64,000 bases of DNA from NCBI RefSeq assembly GCF_000746255.1, contig NZ_JQKW01000006.1, positions 124,001 through 188,000 of the forward strand, written 5' to 3'. Source of the DNA: Thermodesulfobacterium hydrogeniphilum. Lineage in GTDB: Bacteria > Desulfobacterota > Thermodesulfobacteria > Thermodesulfobacteriales > Thermodesulfobacteriaceae. The translations under genes and the position numbers were made by a program. This document shows positions 46,832-56,430 of this stretch, piece after piece; positions within the stretch are counted from its first letter, which is position 1; each line of letters begins with the position of its first letter. The notes under the pieces are model-generated. The model searched no databases and was not told the origin of the DNA. It worked only from the letters and a program-made list of their open reading frames with translations.

Positions 46832-47677
46832 ATGGACTGGAAATTTTTACAGAGTATTAAACTGGTATTTGCTACTGGAAGTCCAAAATCTGGAACAACT
46901 TTTTTACAGATGATTTTAAACAACCATCCCGAGGTTTCCTGTCCTGCTGAACATTATTTGTTTGAATTGCTTACTGAAAAACTTCCGAGATTTTTAGAAA
47001 ATTATAATAAAAGCGTAATTTTTATAGATAAAGTTACAGCTAATCAAGGAGCCCCTGTTTTTACTGAAGAAGATATAAAAGAAATCGGAAAATTTATTAT
47101 AAAACTTGCAGGATATAAGGGTGCAAAGGGTAGAAGGGTTAAATGGTATGGAATAAAAGATGATCAGTTGACTGAAAGAAATGGTTTTAGTTTCTTGGAA
47201 AAACTCTTTCCTGAAGCGAAGTTTATAGGGATAATAAGAGATCCTCGTTCTGTAGTAGTTTCTGCTTGGCATTTTAATATTAGAATACATTCAGATTTTT
47301 TAGAAAGCATCGGAAATAATAAAGAAAAGTGGATTGAATATGCTGCTAACTGCTGGCTACGAGATAACAATAATCTTATCAATTTTTTTAAGAAAAGTCC
47401 TTCCAAGGTGTTTCTTTGCAAATACGAAGATTTGTTATTAAATTCTTTTGAAAATTATAAAAAAATTTTTGAATTTTTAGAAGTAAATACCGATGATACT
47501 TTAATAGAAGAAATAATTGAAAAAACTTCTTTCAAAAAATTTAAAGATGGTAAATTTTTTAGGAAGGGAAAAGTTGACAGTTGGAAAGAGGAGTTAACAC
47601 CTTTAGAGATAAAAACTGTAGAAAAAGTCTGTGGATCATTAATGAATTTTTTGGGATATAAAACTGTATATTGGTAA
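46832..47677 (+). CDS. Sulfotransferase
   Basis: 281 aa with the 5'-phosphosulfate motif GSPKSGTTFLQ at the N-terminus and the 3'-phosphate motif IRDPRSVVVSAW in the middle. Transfers sulfate from PAPS to a hydroxyl, probably on a surface glycan. GAGGTGG precedes the ATG. Lacks the Rossmann module of the later sulfotransferase-like gene. Confidence 0.88.
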   Translation: MDWKFLQSIKLVFATGSPKSGTTFLQMILNNHPEVSCPAEHYLFELLTEKLPRFLENYNKSVIFIDKVTANQGAPVFTEEDIKEIGKFIIKLAGYKGAKGRRVKWYGIKDDQLTERNGFSFLEKLFPEAKFIGIIRDPRSVVVSAWHFNIRIHSDFLESIGNNKEKWIEYAANCWLRDNNNLINFFKKSPSKVFLCKYEDLLLNSFENYKKIFEFLEVNTDDTLIEEIIEKTSFKKFKDGKFFRKGKVDSWKEELTPLEIKTVEKVCGSLMNFLGYKTVYW

Positions 47678-48606
47678 TAAACTTAGTGAAAAATAAAGTG
47701 CACTCAAGTAGATCAAGAAAAAAAATTAGTGTAATTATTCCCACTTTTAATGCAGAAAAGTTTATTGGAAAATTGTTGAAAAATCTTATAAAAAACCAAA
47801 CTTTGAAGCCTGATGAGATAATAGTTGTTGATTCTTCTTCACAGGATAAAACAGTAAAAATTACCAAAAGATATGGGTGCAGAACCATCGTTATTCCTAA
47901 AGAAAAATTTAACCATGGAGGAACGAGGACTTTAGCAGGAAAAGAAGCTAAGGGAGAAATTTTGGTATATTTTACTCAGGATGCCTATCCTTATAATGAA
48001 TATGCTTTGGAAAATTTGGTAAAAATATTTGAAAAAGATGAAAAAATAGCCTGTGCTTACGGAAGACAGATTCCCTACGAAAATACTAACTTTTATGGAA
48101 AGTTTTTTAGATACTTTAACTATCCAGAAAATTCTTTTATAAGAACTTATGAAGATAGACATAAATTTGGGAGAAAAACTGTATTTTTTTCAAATTCTTT
48201 TTCTGCTTATAGAAAAGATCTTTTAGAAGAAATTGGATGGTTTAAAGAAAATTTAATTTCTTACGAAGATATATATATAGCAGCAAGATTTTTGACGAAA
48301 GGTTATAAAATAGCTTATGTAGCAGAGGCAATGGTATATCATTCTCACTCTTTAAGAATATGGCAAGATTTTAAAAGACACTTTAAGCTTGGAAGATTTT
48401 TTAGAGAGGAAGATTGGATATTGAAAAAATTTGGCAAAAAGCCAAAAGATGAAGGATGGAGATTGATAAAAGAGTTTATAAAGTTTGCTTCAAAAGAAGG
48501 TAAAATTTTTACTTTACCTATGTTTTTAACAATAATGTACCTGAGAAAAATTGCATGGATTATGGGTTATTATTATGAAATCAGAAGAAAAATTTTTATA
48601 TATTAA
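47671..48606 (+). CDS. Glycosyltransferase family 2
   Basis: 311 aa GT-A enzyme: ISVIIPTFNAEKFIGKLLKNL...DEIIVVDSSSQDKT, with NHGGTRTLAGKEAKGEILVYFTQDAYP as the metal-site region, which resembles rhamnosyltransferases. FSNSFSAYRKDLLEEIGWF holds the acceptor loop. Start is a TTG at 47671 overlapping the previous stop; a GTG at 47686 is possible. Confidence 0.88.
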   Translation: MVINLVKNKVHSSRSRKKISVIIPTFNAEKFIGKLLKNLIKNQTLKPDEIIVVDSSSQDKTVKITKRYGCRTIVIPKEKFNHGGTRTLAGKEAKGEILVYFTQDAYPYNEYALENLVKIFEKDEKIACAYGRQIPYENTNFYGKFFRYFNYPENSFIRTYEDRHKFGRKTVFFSNSFSAYRKDLLEEIGWFKENLISYEDIYIAARFLTKGYKIAYVAEAMVYHSHSLRIWQDFKRHFKLGRFFREEDWILKKFGKKPKDEGWRLIKEFIKFASKEGKIFTLPMFLTIMYLRKIAWIMGYYYEIRRKIFIY

Positions 48607-49804
48607 AGAATTAGAAGAATGGTTTGAAAAACTTAAAAGTGAAGGTGATAAACAAATTATATTTAAAAATTTTAAATTGTTTGATACATCCTTTATTGAA
48701 AAAGACAATTCCCATAATAAAGTAATCCCTGAAAAATTTTTATCTGATTTATGTCAGAAGTTAAAAGACAATAAATTTATTCTTTATGGTGCAGGGATAG
48801 GAGGTTTTTTATTTTTTAATGCATTTTGTAAAAAATATAATTTATATCCATTTGCAATAGTTGATAAAAATTTTAAAGGCAAAGAAAAATATTTTGATAT
48901 ACCAGCTTATTTTCCTTTAGAGTTTAATTTTACATCTGATTTGTTTGTTATAATTACAATAACTAAACCGTTTTATGTAAAAGAAATTATTGAATTTTTA
49001 TCAAAATTTATTTCTTTGGAAAAGATTATTACTATACCACCAGAAATTTGGGGTTATCTACATTTATCTCTTTCAGGGTTTAAAAGAAAAAATAATTATT
49101 ATTTAAAACCTGTAAAATTTTATTTAGAAAACAAAGATAAAATAATAAAAACACTAAAATTTTTTCACGATAAAACATCTTTAGAACTATATATAAAATT
49201 AATTAAAAGTTATATTTCAGGAAATTTTTATTCTTTACCTTTTTCACCTGCAGATGAGCAATATTTTCCAAGAGATATTAACCTCCTCAAAGGATATAGA
49301 AGATTTATTCATTGTGGAGCTTTTATTGGAGATACTATACGGCAGCTTATGCAAATTGTTGGAAAAATAGAAGCTTTGGTATGTTTTGAACCAGATATTA
49401 TAAATTTTAATGAACTAAAGAAATTTTTAAATTACTATGCTAAAGAAATTGCAGATTATATAATAGCTCTCCCATGTGCTGTGTGGAAAGAAAATACATT
49501 TTTAAATTTTACAAATGGTATGGGTGGTGGTAGTTGTATTGATGAAAATGGAGAGTTTATGGTCTATGGAGTAGCTATAGATGATGTTTTACCTAATTTT
49601 AATCCTACTTATATTACAATGGACATAGAAGGGGCGGAACTTGAAGCTTTAGAAGGAACTAAAAAGACTATTAAAGAATGTCTGCCAGATTTAGCAATTA
49701 GTGTTTATCATAAACCTGAACATTTATGGGAAGTCCCTTTATATATTAAGAGCTTGAATCCAAGTTATAAATTTTTTTACGAAATTATACGGGTGGAATT
49801 TTAG
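48575..49804 (+). CDS. FkbM-family methyltransferase with N-terminal Rossmann module
   Basis: 409 aa from the ATG at 48575. Residues about 61-160 are the shared module (NKFILYGAGIGGFLFFNAFC, LYPFAIVDK, VIITIT...IITIPPEIW). The C-terminal half is an FkbM SAM methyltransferase (FIHCGAFIGDT, VCFEPDIINF, ITMDIEGAELEALEG, DLAISVYHKPEHLWEVPLY). Probably O-methylates a glycan. First of six module-bearing genes. It overlaps the GT2 end by 32 bp. Confidence 0.9.
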   Translation: MKSEEKFLYIKELEEWFEKLKSEGDKQIIFKNFKLFDTSFIEKDNSHNKVIPEKFLSDLCQKLKDNKFILYGAGIGGFLFFNAFCKKYNLYPFAIVDKNFKGKEKYFDIPAYFPLEFNFTSDLFVIITITKPFYVKEIIEFLSKFISLEKIITIPPEIWGYLHLSLSGFKRKNNYYLKPVKFYLENKDKIIKTLKFFHDKTSLELYIKLIKSYISGNFYSLPFSPADEQYFPRDINLLKGYRRFIHCGAFIGDTIRQLMQIVGKIEALVCFEPDIINFNELKKFLNYYAKEIADYIIALPCAVWKENTFLNFTNGMGGGSCIDENGEFMVYGVAIDDVLPNFNPTYITMDIEGAELEALEGTKKTIKECLPDLAISVYHKPEHLWEVPLYIKSLNPSYKFFYEIIRVEF

Positions 49805-49877
49805 AGACTATATTGTATTGTACAATGTAAGTAATAGTTGTTTAAAGTTAAAATTAGTATATAAGGTGTATAATGTT

Positions 49878-51356
49878 ATGAACATAGAACAGATAAGTAT
49901 AAAAGACTTAAAACAATTACTTAGAAATAAAAAAGTCGCAATTTATGGAGCTGGAGCTTTAGGTAAGTACTTAGTGGAATTTTTAAAAAAATCGGATTTA
50001 AATGTAGAGGTAGTTTTTGATAAAAAATTTAGAAAAAAAGAAAAATTTTTAGGGATAACAGCTACTAATTTAGATAATTGGGATATAGAAGATGATTTAA
50101 AAAATTTTTTAGTAATTATTACGGTTACTGGGAAATTTAATCAAAAAGAGATTTATTTAAATTTAAGAAAAAAGGGTTTTAAAGAGATATATGTTGTTTC
50201 TAAGGAATTTTTAAAGCCTATACCTAAAACTTCTCGTAGTTTAAAAATTTTAGAAAAAACTAAAGAAATTGTAAAACAAGAAGGAGGACATTTTTTAAAA
50301 CTATTAGCTTTTTATTTACCTCAATTTCATCCTATCCCAGAAAATGACAAATTTTGGGGTAAAGGATTTACTGAGTGGTTTAATGTAGTAAGAGGGAAAC
50401 CACGGTTTAAAGGACATTATCAACCTCGTTTGCCAGGAGAGCTTGGTTTTTATGACTTACGAGTTCCTGAAGTTCAAGAACAACAAGTTGCCCTTGCAAA
50501 AGAATATGGAATTTATGGCTTTGTTTTTCACTTTTATTGGTTTAATGGTAAAAGACTTCTTGAAAGGCCTATTTTACAATTTATTCAAAATAAAAATATA
50601 AGTTTTCCTTTTTGTATTCATTGGGCTAATGAAAGCTGGACAAGAAGATGGGATGGTTTGGAACATGAAATTCTTATCAAACAAGAACATACTTTAGAAG
50701 ATGATATAGAATTTATAAAATATATCGCAATCACTTATTTTGAACATCCTAACTATATCAGGATAAAAGGAAAACCTTTACTAATTATTTATAGACCAGA
50801 CTTATTTCCTAATATTAAAGAAACTGCAGAAAGATGGAGAGAATGGTGCTATAAAAATGGTATTGGAGAAATTTTTCTTTGTAATATGCATTCTTTTGAT
50901 TGGACAGATCCAAGAGAAATAGGTTTTGATGCCAGCATAGAATACCCTCCTAATGCAATATTATTCAACGATGTAACTGATAAAATAGAAGTTATAGATT
51001 CTTTTTTTCAAGGCAGGGTTTTAGATTATGAATCAGCTATAGATCAGGCATATTTATATGAAAAGCCTGAATATAAAAAATTTAGAGGTGTTTTCCCTGA
51101 TTGGGATAACGAAGCAAGAAGAAAAGGAAAAGGGAGATGTTTTATAAATTCTTCTCCTGAGAATTTTAAACTTTATCTTTCTATTGTGTGCAATTTTACA
51201 ATTCAAAATTTTGAAAAAGAAGAAAGATTAGTCTTTATAAATGCTTGGAACGAATGGGCAGAGGGATGTTATTTGGAACCAGATGCAAAATATGGTAGGG
51301 CTTATTTGCAAGCAGTTAAAGATACCTTAGAATTTTTTAACAAACTAAATATATAA
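49878..51356 (+). CDS. WbsX-type glycan enzyme with N-terminal Rossmann module
   Basis: 492 aa from the ATG at 49878 (AAGGTG upstream). Module at 17-113 (NKKVAIYGAGALGKYLVEF, VVFDKKF, VIITVTG). From about 140 a WbsX domain (GH99-like TIM barrel): AFYLPQFHPIPENDKFWGKGFTEW, FHFYWFNGKRLLERP, HWANESWTRRWDG, NAWNEWAEGCYLEPD. Members occur in O-antigen and capsule loci, and their reaction (transfer or hydrolysis) is not settled. Confidence 0.88.
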   Translation: MNIEQISIKDLKQLLRNKKVAIYGAGALGKYLVEFLKKSDLNVEVVFDKKFRKKEKFLGITATNLDNWDIEDDLKNFLVIITVTGKFNQKEIYLNLRKKGFKEIYVVSKEFLKPIPKTSRSLKILEKTKEIVKQEGGHFLKLLAFYLPQFHPIPENDKFWGKGFTEWFNVVRGKPRFKGHYQPRLPGELGFYDLRVPEVQEQQVALAKEYGIYGFVFHFYWFNGKRLLERPILQFIQNKNISFPFCIHWANESWTRRWDGLEHEILIKQEHTLEDDIEFIKYIAITYFEHPNYIRIKGKPLLIIYRPDLFPNIKETAERWREWCYKNGIGEIFLCNMHSFDWTDPREIGFDASIEYPPNAILFNDVTDKIEVIDSFFQGRVLDYESAIDQAYLYEKPEYKKFRGVFPDWDNEARRKGKGRCFINSSPENFKLYLSIVCNFTIQNFEKEERLVFINAWNEWAEGCYLEPDAKYGRAYLQAVKDTLEFFNKLNI

Positions 51357-51372
51357 ATTGCAGTAAAAAACA

Positions 51373-52923
51373 ATGATTAGTTTTAAAAATTTTGTATATA
51401 AAGATAAAAAGCTAAAAATAATTTGGGAAGAATTAATAGAATTAACAAGCAAGTTTAATTATTTAAAGAGGATATTACAATCTGGAAAATTTTATCTATA
51501 TGGTGGTGGCTGGTGTGGAGAAGTTTTTTATGAGATTTTTTGTAAACCAAATAATTTATATCCCAAAGCTGTATTAGATAAATATGCAGAAGAAAATAAA
51601 ACTAAATTTGATGGTCTCTTAAAAAAATTTGATGAAAATGATAAAAGTCTGGATAAGAATTTTCCAGTAATAGTTACCATTTATAAAAAAAGTACTGTCG
51701 AAAATGTAAAAAAAACTCTTTTAAAATTTGGTTTTAAAGAAGTAATTATTATTCCTCAAGATTTTTGGGCTGATTTGCTACTTATTCAACACATGTTTTA
51801 TTATTTAATAAACAAATATTTTATAAAAAAATTTTTTGATAGAAATAAAGCAGGATATGTAGATTTAGTAGGCGTAAGATTAGATTTATTGGGAGATTTT
51901 TTTATATTTTTACCTTTTTTTCTTGAATATTTAGAAAGGTATAAAAAACATTTGTTTATAGTTAATTCCTTTCACGAAGAGATAGTTAAATGTTTCACTA
52001 AAAATTACTTGTTAATAGAAAGAGAAAAATTTACTAAAAATTTGTTTTACAAAACTAAAATTTTTAAAAATTTGGCAAATTATTTGTCTCAGAAGGGAAT
52101 TAATTTTATTACTTATAGAGGTTATTTAATTGCAGATGAACTAATTGCAAGTTTAAATAGTAAAGAAAAAATTTATTATAAAGGGGATTTTAAAACTTTA
52201 CCAAATTTGGAAATTTTTCAAAAACTATTTGAATGGTATGATAGTTTTTATAATAAAAAAAATTTGTCAAATGTAAAAAATCTAAATAAAATTCAAAGAA
52301 GCGTCTTTTTGCATTCTTCAGAATATGAAAAGGATTATTTCTATCAATTAACTTTACAGGAGATTCAAAATTTAAGGATATTTTATGAAAAAGCTTATGA
52401 TAGGTTTAAAAAATATATTAAAAATAACAAACTTAGTTCTAATTATATCTGTATTATTACCGATGCCTCGCAAAGATATAAAATTTATCCACAAGAAAAA
52501 TGGCAAAAATTACTCAATATGTTACCTAAGGATTGGAAAGTTGTTCAATTAGGAATAAGGAAGATGCCTTTATTTCATCCAAATTTAATTGATTTAACTG
52601 GAAAAACTACTTTAAAAGAAGCTATGCAAATTGTAGCTAACGCAAAATTAGTAATCGGTAATGATACAGGGCTTATGCATCTTGCTTATCTTTCAGGAGT
52701 GCCTACCGTTTGTATTTTAGGAGGAGGACATTTTGGAAGGCTTCTTCCCTGGAAAGAATTTGAAGATAGAGTTATACCAGTTTATAAACAAATGGATTGT
52801 TTTTGTTGTAATTGGCAGTGTAAATATTTAGAAACAAGTTATAAAGCCTATCCTTGTATAGAAAGAATAGAACCTGAAGATATTTTAAAAACTGTGGAGG
52901 TGTTAAATGAAGGAAAAAAATAA
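51373..52923 (+). CDS. GT9 (heptosyltransferase-like) glycosyltransferase with N-terminal Rossmann module
   Basis: 516 aa. Module at 38-132 (GKFYLYGGGWCGEVFYEIFC, LYPKAVLDK, IPQDFW). The rest is a GT-B fold of the ADP-heptose:LPS heptosyltransferase family: VRLDLLGDFFIFLPFFLEYL, VIGNDTGLMHLAYLSGVPTVCILGGG. A Cys-rich stretch (DCFCCNWQCKYLE...YPCIERI) near the end is common in this family. Weak ribosome site. Confidence 0.86.
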   Translation: MISFKNFVYKDKKLKIIWEELIELTSKFNYLKRILQSGKFYLYGGGWCGEVFYEIFCKPNNLYPKAVLDKYAEENKTKFDGLLKKFDENDKSLDKNFPVIVTIYKKSTVENVKKTLLKFGFKEVIIIPQDFWADLLLIQHMFYYLINKYFIKKFFDRNKAGYVDLVGVRLDLLGDFFIFLPFFLEYLERYKKHLFIVNSFHEEIVKCFTKNYLLIEREKFTKNLFYKTKIFKNLANYLSQKGINFITYRGYLIADELIASLNSKEKIYYKGDFKTLPNLEIFQKLFEWYDSFYNKKNLSNVKNLNKIQRSVFLHSSEYEKDYFYQLTLQEIQNLRIFYEKAYDRFKKYIKNNKLSSNYICIITDASQRYKIYPQEKWQKLLNMLPKDWKVVQLGIRKMPLFHPNLIDLTGKTTLKEAMQIVANAKLVIGNDTGLMHLAYLSGVPTVCILGGGHFGRLLPWKEFEDRVIPVYKQMDCFCCNWQCKYLETSYKAYPCIERIEPEDILKTVEVLNEGKK

Positions 52924-53392
52924 TAGTAAAAAATGGTTTGAAAAAAAAGATTTTTCAAAAGCTAAAAATGAAATAGAGCCTTTACCAGAATTTTATAAAT
53001 ATAAAGAAAAAGCAGAAACATTAGAAAAAAAGTTTGTAAATATTTTTAAAAATAATAGTTTTATAATGTATGGGGCTGGAGGAGGAGGATTGTTTTTTTT
53101 AAAAGCTTTTTGTGAAAAGTATAACCTTTATCCAAAAGTAATCCTTGATAAAGAAGGAGAAAAACATCCTAATAAAGACTTTTTTGAAGTTCATAATTTA
53201 AAAATATCTAAACCTGAAAATGAAACTTTTAAAAGATTTCCCCAAAATATTCCTATTGTAATCTCTATAGCTAAAAAGGAATTACAAGAAGAAATAAAAA
53301 ATAATTTACAATTATTAGGATTTAAAAATTTATATTTAATTTCAGAAGATATATTTGACTATTGGTATTTAAAACTATGGGACGCTATATAA
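52907..53392 (+). CDS. Stand-alone Rossmann-module protein
   Basis: 161 aa: a charged helical N-terminus (to about 48), then only the shared module (50-150: SFIMYGAGGGGLFFLKAFCE, LYPKVILDK, IVISIAKKELQEEI, LISEDIFDYW). No enzyme domain follows. It begins inside the preceding gene (17-bp overlap) with GGAGGTG. It may bind the same ligand or partner in trans. Confidence 0.75.
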   Translation: MKEKNNSKKWFEKKDFSKAKNEIEPLPEFYKYKEKAETLEKKFVNIFKNNSFIMYGAGGGGLFFLKAFCEKYNLYPKVILDKEGEKHPNKDFFEVHNLKISKPENETFKRFPQNIPIVISIAKKELQEEIKNNLQLLGFKNLYLISEDIFDYWYLKLWDAI

Positions 53393-53445
53393 AATTCTTA
53401 TTATGTTATAAAAATAATTATTAATTATAAAAAGGAGAAAAATAA

Positions 53446-55110
53446 ATGTATATTATAGGTACAAAATTGTTCCATCATGATTCTGCAATATTTATTTTAG
53501 ATTTTCAGAATAAAGAAATTTTTGCTCTTTCTACTGAAAGAATTACCAGAGTAAAACATGATCCAAGTTTTATTGCTCCTATTTTAACAGGAATAAATAA
53601 AGATATTTTTAAAAAAGCTGAATATATAGTATATAACCCTTTATGGGAAAGAGATTCTTTAGTTAAAAATTTTTTTTATAGATATGGTATAAATGCTAAA
53701 ATAGAAAAAAAAGAACATCATTTATGTCATGCAGCTTCAGCTTATTATTTTTCTCCTTTTTATGGAAAGCCTACTATTGTTTTTACATTAGATGGAAAAG
53801 GAGATGGAAAATATGGTACACTATTTTTATTTAATAAAAATAATTATGAAAAAATCTCTTTTTTTAAAAATCAATATTTAGATAACAAAAAAATAGAATT
53901 TTATGAAACTTCTATTGGAATTTTATATCTTAAATTTACCAGTGTGTTAGGTTTAAAATCCAAAATAAATGAAAAAGCAAAACTTTTTAAAAGAGAATCA
54001 GAGATTGACATTTTAAAAGCTTTAGGAAATGAAGGAAAAACAGAAGCATTAGCAGCTTATGGAGAACCTGATGAAAAACTTTATAGTCTATTAAAAGATG
54101 GATATTCAGTAGATAAAGAAAACTTGTGCTGGAATCATAATTTTGAGGTTTTAAGAAAGTTGCATAATATAGATTTTTTAAAAAAATGGAAAGAAAAAGT
54201 AGGAGATAAAAATTTTGCAGCTACAATTCAAAGGTGGTTAGAAGATACGGTAGTAGAGCTTTTAAATATAGTTTATGAAAAATATAAAATTCCAAGGCTT
54301 GCTATGGCAGGAGGAGTAGTAGCAAATGTAATTATGAATCTAAATATTTTTGAAAGAACTCCTTTTAAAGAAATTTATATTTTTCCAGCAATGGGAGATG
54401 ACGGAACAGCAGCAGGAGCAGCAGTTTTAAAAGCTATAGAATTAGGATACGATATTTCTTGGTTAAAGGAAAAAGAAATGCCTTATTGGGGGCCAAGCTA
54501 TACCAAGGAAGAAGTAGCAAAAGAATTAGAAAAAGAGAGATGGAAAGATAAGATAAAATATACTTATATTGGAGAAAACTGGCAAGAAATGGCAGCAGAA
54601 ATGATAGCAGATGGGAAAATAATTGCAGTTTTTCAAGGAAGAATGGAATTTGGTCCCAGAGCTCTAGGTAATAGGAGTGTTTTAGCAGATCCACGAGATC
54701 CCTATACCAGAGAAAAACTAAATAAAACTATTAAAAGACGTCCTTGGTTTCAACCTTTTTGTCCATCTGTTCTTGAAGAAGAAAGAGAAAGACTCTTTGA
54801 AAAGTCTTATAAGAATAAACACATGACTATTGCTTTTAGAATGAAAAAAGAATTTTGGGATAAACTTCCTTCTGCTATACATATAGATGGAACTGCAAGA
54901 CCTCAATTTGTAGAAGAAAAAGATAATCCCAATTTTTATCGTATTTTGAAGAAATTTAAAGAACGTACTGGATATGGTATAGTTGTTAATACTTCTTTTA
55001 ATTTGCATGGTAGAACAATTGTAATGACACCAGAAGATGCTTTAAAAGATTTTATAGATTGTAATATTGATGCGTTATTTATAGAAGGTTATCTAATAGA
55101 AAGAAAATAA
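53446..55110 (+). CDS. Carbamoyltransferase (NodU/CmcH family)
   Basis: 554 aa. The N-terminal Kae1-like domain has HHLCHAASAYYFSPF (metal-binding His pattern) and FTLDGKGDGKYGT, and MAGGVVANVIMN continues it. The C-terminal half contains FQGRMEFGPRALGNRSVLADPR and VNTSFNLHG. Transfers a carbamoyl group from carbamoyl phosphate to a sugar hydroxyl via a carbamoyl-adenylate. The only gene in the 48575-57973 run without the module. AAGGAG precedes the ATG. Confidence 0.92.
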   Translation: MYIIGTKLFHHDSAIFILDFQNKEIFALSTERITRVKHDPSFIAPILTGINKDIFKKAEYIVYNPLWERDSLVKNFFYRYGINAKIEKKEHHLCHAASAYYFSPFYGKPTIVFTLDGKGDGKYGTLFLFNKNNYEKISFFKNQYLDNKKIEFYETSIGILYLKFTSVLGLKSKINEKAKLFKRESEIDILKALGNEGKTEALAAYGEPDEKLYSLLKDGYSVDKENLCWNHNFEVLRKLHNIDFLKKWKEKVGDKNFAATIQRWLEDTVVELLNIVYEKYKIPRLAMAGGVVANVIMNLNIFERTPFKEIYIFPAMGDDGTAAGAAVLKAIELGYDISWLKEKEMPYWGPSYTKEEVAKELEKERWKDKIKYTYIGENWQEMAAEMIADGKIIAVFQGRMEFGPRALGNRSVLADPRDPYTREKLNKTIKRRPWFQPFCPSVLEEERERLFEKSYKNKHMTIAFRMKKEFWDKLPSAIHIDGTARPQFVEEKDNPNFYRILKKFKERTGYGIVVNTSFNLHGRTIVMTPEDALKDFIDCNIDALFIEGYLIERK

Positions 55111-55131
55111 AATAATTTTTAGGAGGGATTA

Positions 55132-56430
55132 ATGAAAAATTACGAAAAAGAACTTAAAAAAATCTTAAAAAGTTTTGAACAAAACAAAGATATTCAAAAT
55201 GAAAGTATAAGAAAAGAAAAATTAAAAAATTTAATACTTAACAGTTTCAAAACAGAATTGATTGATAGATATAAAACCAGTATAAAAAACGTAGAACAAT
55301 TTGAAAAAGAATTGATACAAACATTAGAAAATAAAAAATTTTTTGTTTATGGAGCAGGAGGGGGAGGGTTTATATTTTTCAAGAATTTCTGTGAAGAATA
55401 TAAAATTTATCCAAAAGCTTTCCTGGATAAAGAAGATAAAGGAGATTTTTACAAAAGTTTTTTAAAGATAAATGGGTGCGTTATAGTAAAAAGTCTTAGT
55501 AATAAATTCAAAGAATTAAACAGATCTTTACCTGTAGTAATTGCAGTAGGAAAAAAAGAATTACAAAAAGAAATAATAAGCTTTTTAAAAAAAGAAGGAT
55601 TTAAAAAAATTATAACTATTCCAGAAGAATTCTGGAGAAAATGGTATAGTCAAGAATTAGATAAAGTATTATCTTTATGGTTTTGGGAGACTTTTATAAA
55701 AATAGAACATTATTTTGAAAAATTTAAAGAAAACTTATTAAAAATTATAGAGTTCTTTGATGAAAATAAAAGTAAAGAAATTTTAGTAACACATGTAAAA
55801 CAGTTTTTGTTTTTAGAAAAAGAAAATATTAATTTTGAACCTTTAGAACAGCACTATTTCCCAGAAGATATAAAAATGGAAAAAGGATATAATGTATTTA
55901 TTGATTGCGGGGCTTATTTAGGAGATACCGTTTACTATCTAAGTAAACACATAGGGAAGATTGATACTTTAGTTTGTTTTGAACCAAATTTAGAATTTTA
56001 TAAAGCTTTAACAAAATATTTAAATGAAGATTATGAAAAAATAGCTAAAAACATTATTTCTATTCCTTGTGGAGTGTATAGTGAAGAAACAATTATAAAA
56101 TTTGTTAATACATCTGCAGGAGATAGTCATATTACTTTTGATAGGGGTAATGAAGAAATTATGGTAGTGGTTCTTGATAGAGTATTATCTGGAATTGTTC
56201 CTACATTTATAAAAATGGATATAGAAGGAACAGAGCTTGAGGCTTTGAAAGGAGCAAAAAGAATTATAAAAACCTATAAACCAGATCTTGCTATTTGTGT
56301 TTATCACAACCCTATGGATTTAGTTGAAATCCCATTTTACTTAAAAAAGCTTGTGCCGGAATATAAATTTTACTTAAGAAAATATGGAGAGCAACCATTA
56401 ACAGAGCTGGTGTTGTATGCAACAGTTTAG
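55132..56430 (+). CDS. FkbM-family methyltransferase with N-terminal Rossmann module (second)
   Basis: 432 aa. Helical N-terminus, module at 67-169 (KKFFVYGAGGGGFIFFKNFC, IYPKAFLDK, VIAVGKKELQKEI, ITIPEEFW), then FkbM (FIDCGAYLGDTVYYL, VCFEPNLEFYKAL, IPCGVYSEE, IKMDIEGTELEALKG). The same architecture as the gene at 48575 with clear divergence, so an older duplication. AGGAGGG lies before the ATG. Confidence 0.9.
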   Translation: MKNYEKELKKILKSFEQNKDIQNESIRKEKLKNLILNSFKTELIDRYKTSIKNVEQFEKELIQTLENKKFFVYGAGGGGFIFFKNFCEEYKIYPKAFLDKEDKGDFYKSFLKINGCVIVKSLSNKFKELNRSLPVVIAVGKKELQKEIISFLKKEGFKKIITIPEEFWRKWYSQELDKVLSLWFWETFIKIEHYFEKFKENLLKIIEFFDENKSKEILVTHVKQFLFLEKENINFEPLEQHYFPEDIKMEKGYNVFIDCGAYLGDTVYYLSKHIGKIDTLVCFEPNLEFYKALTKYLNEDYEKIAKNIISIPCGVYSEETIIKFVNTSAGDSHITFDRGNEEIMVVVLDRVLSGIVPTFIKMDIEGTELEALKGAKRIIKTYKPDLAICVYHNPMDLVEIPFYLKKLVPEYKFYLRKYGEQPLTELVLYATV

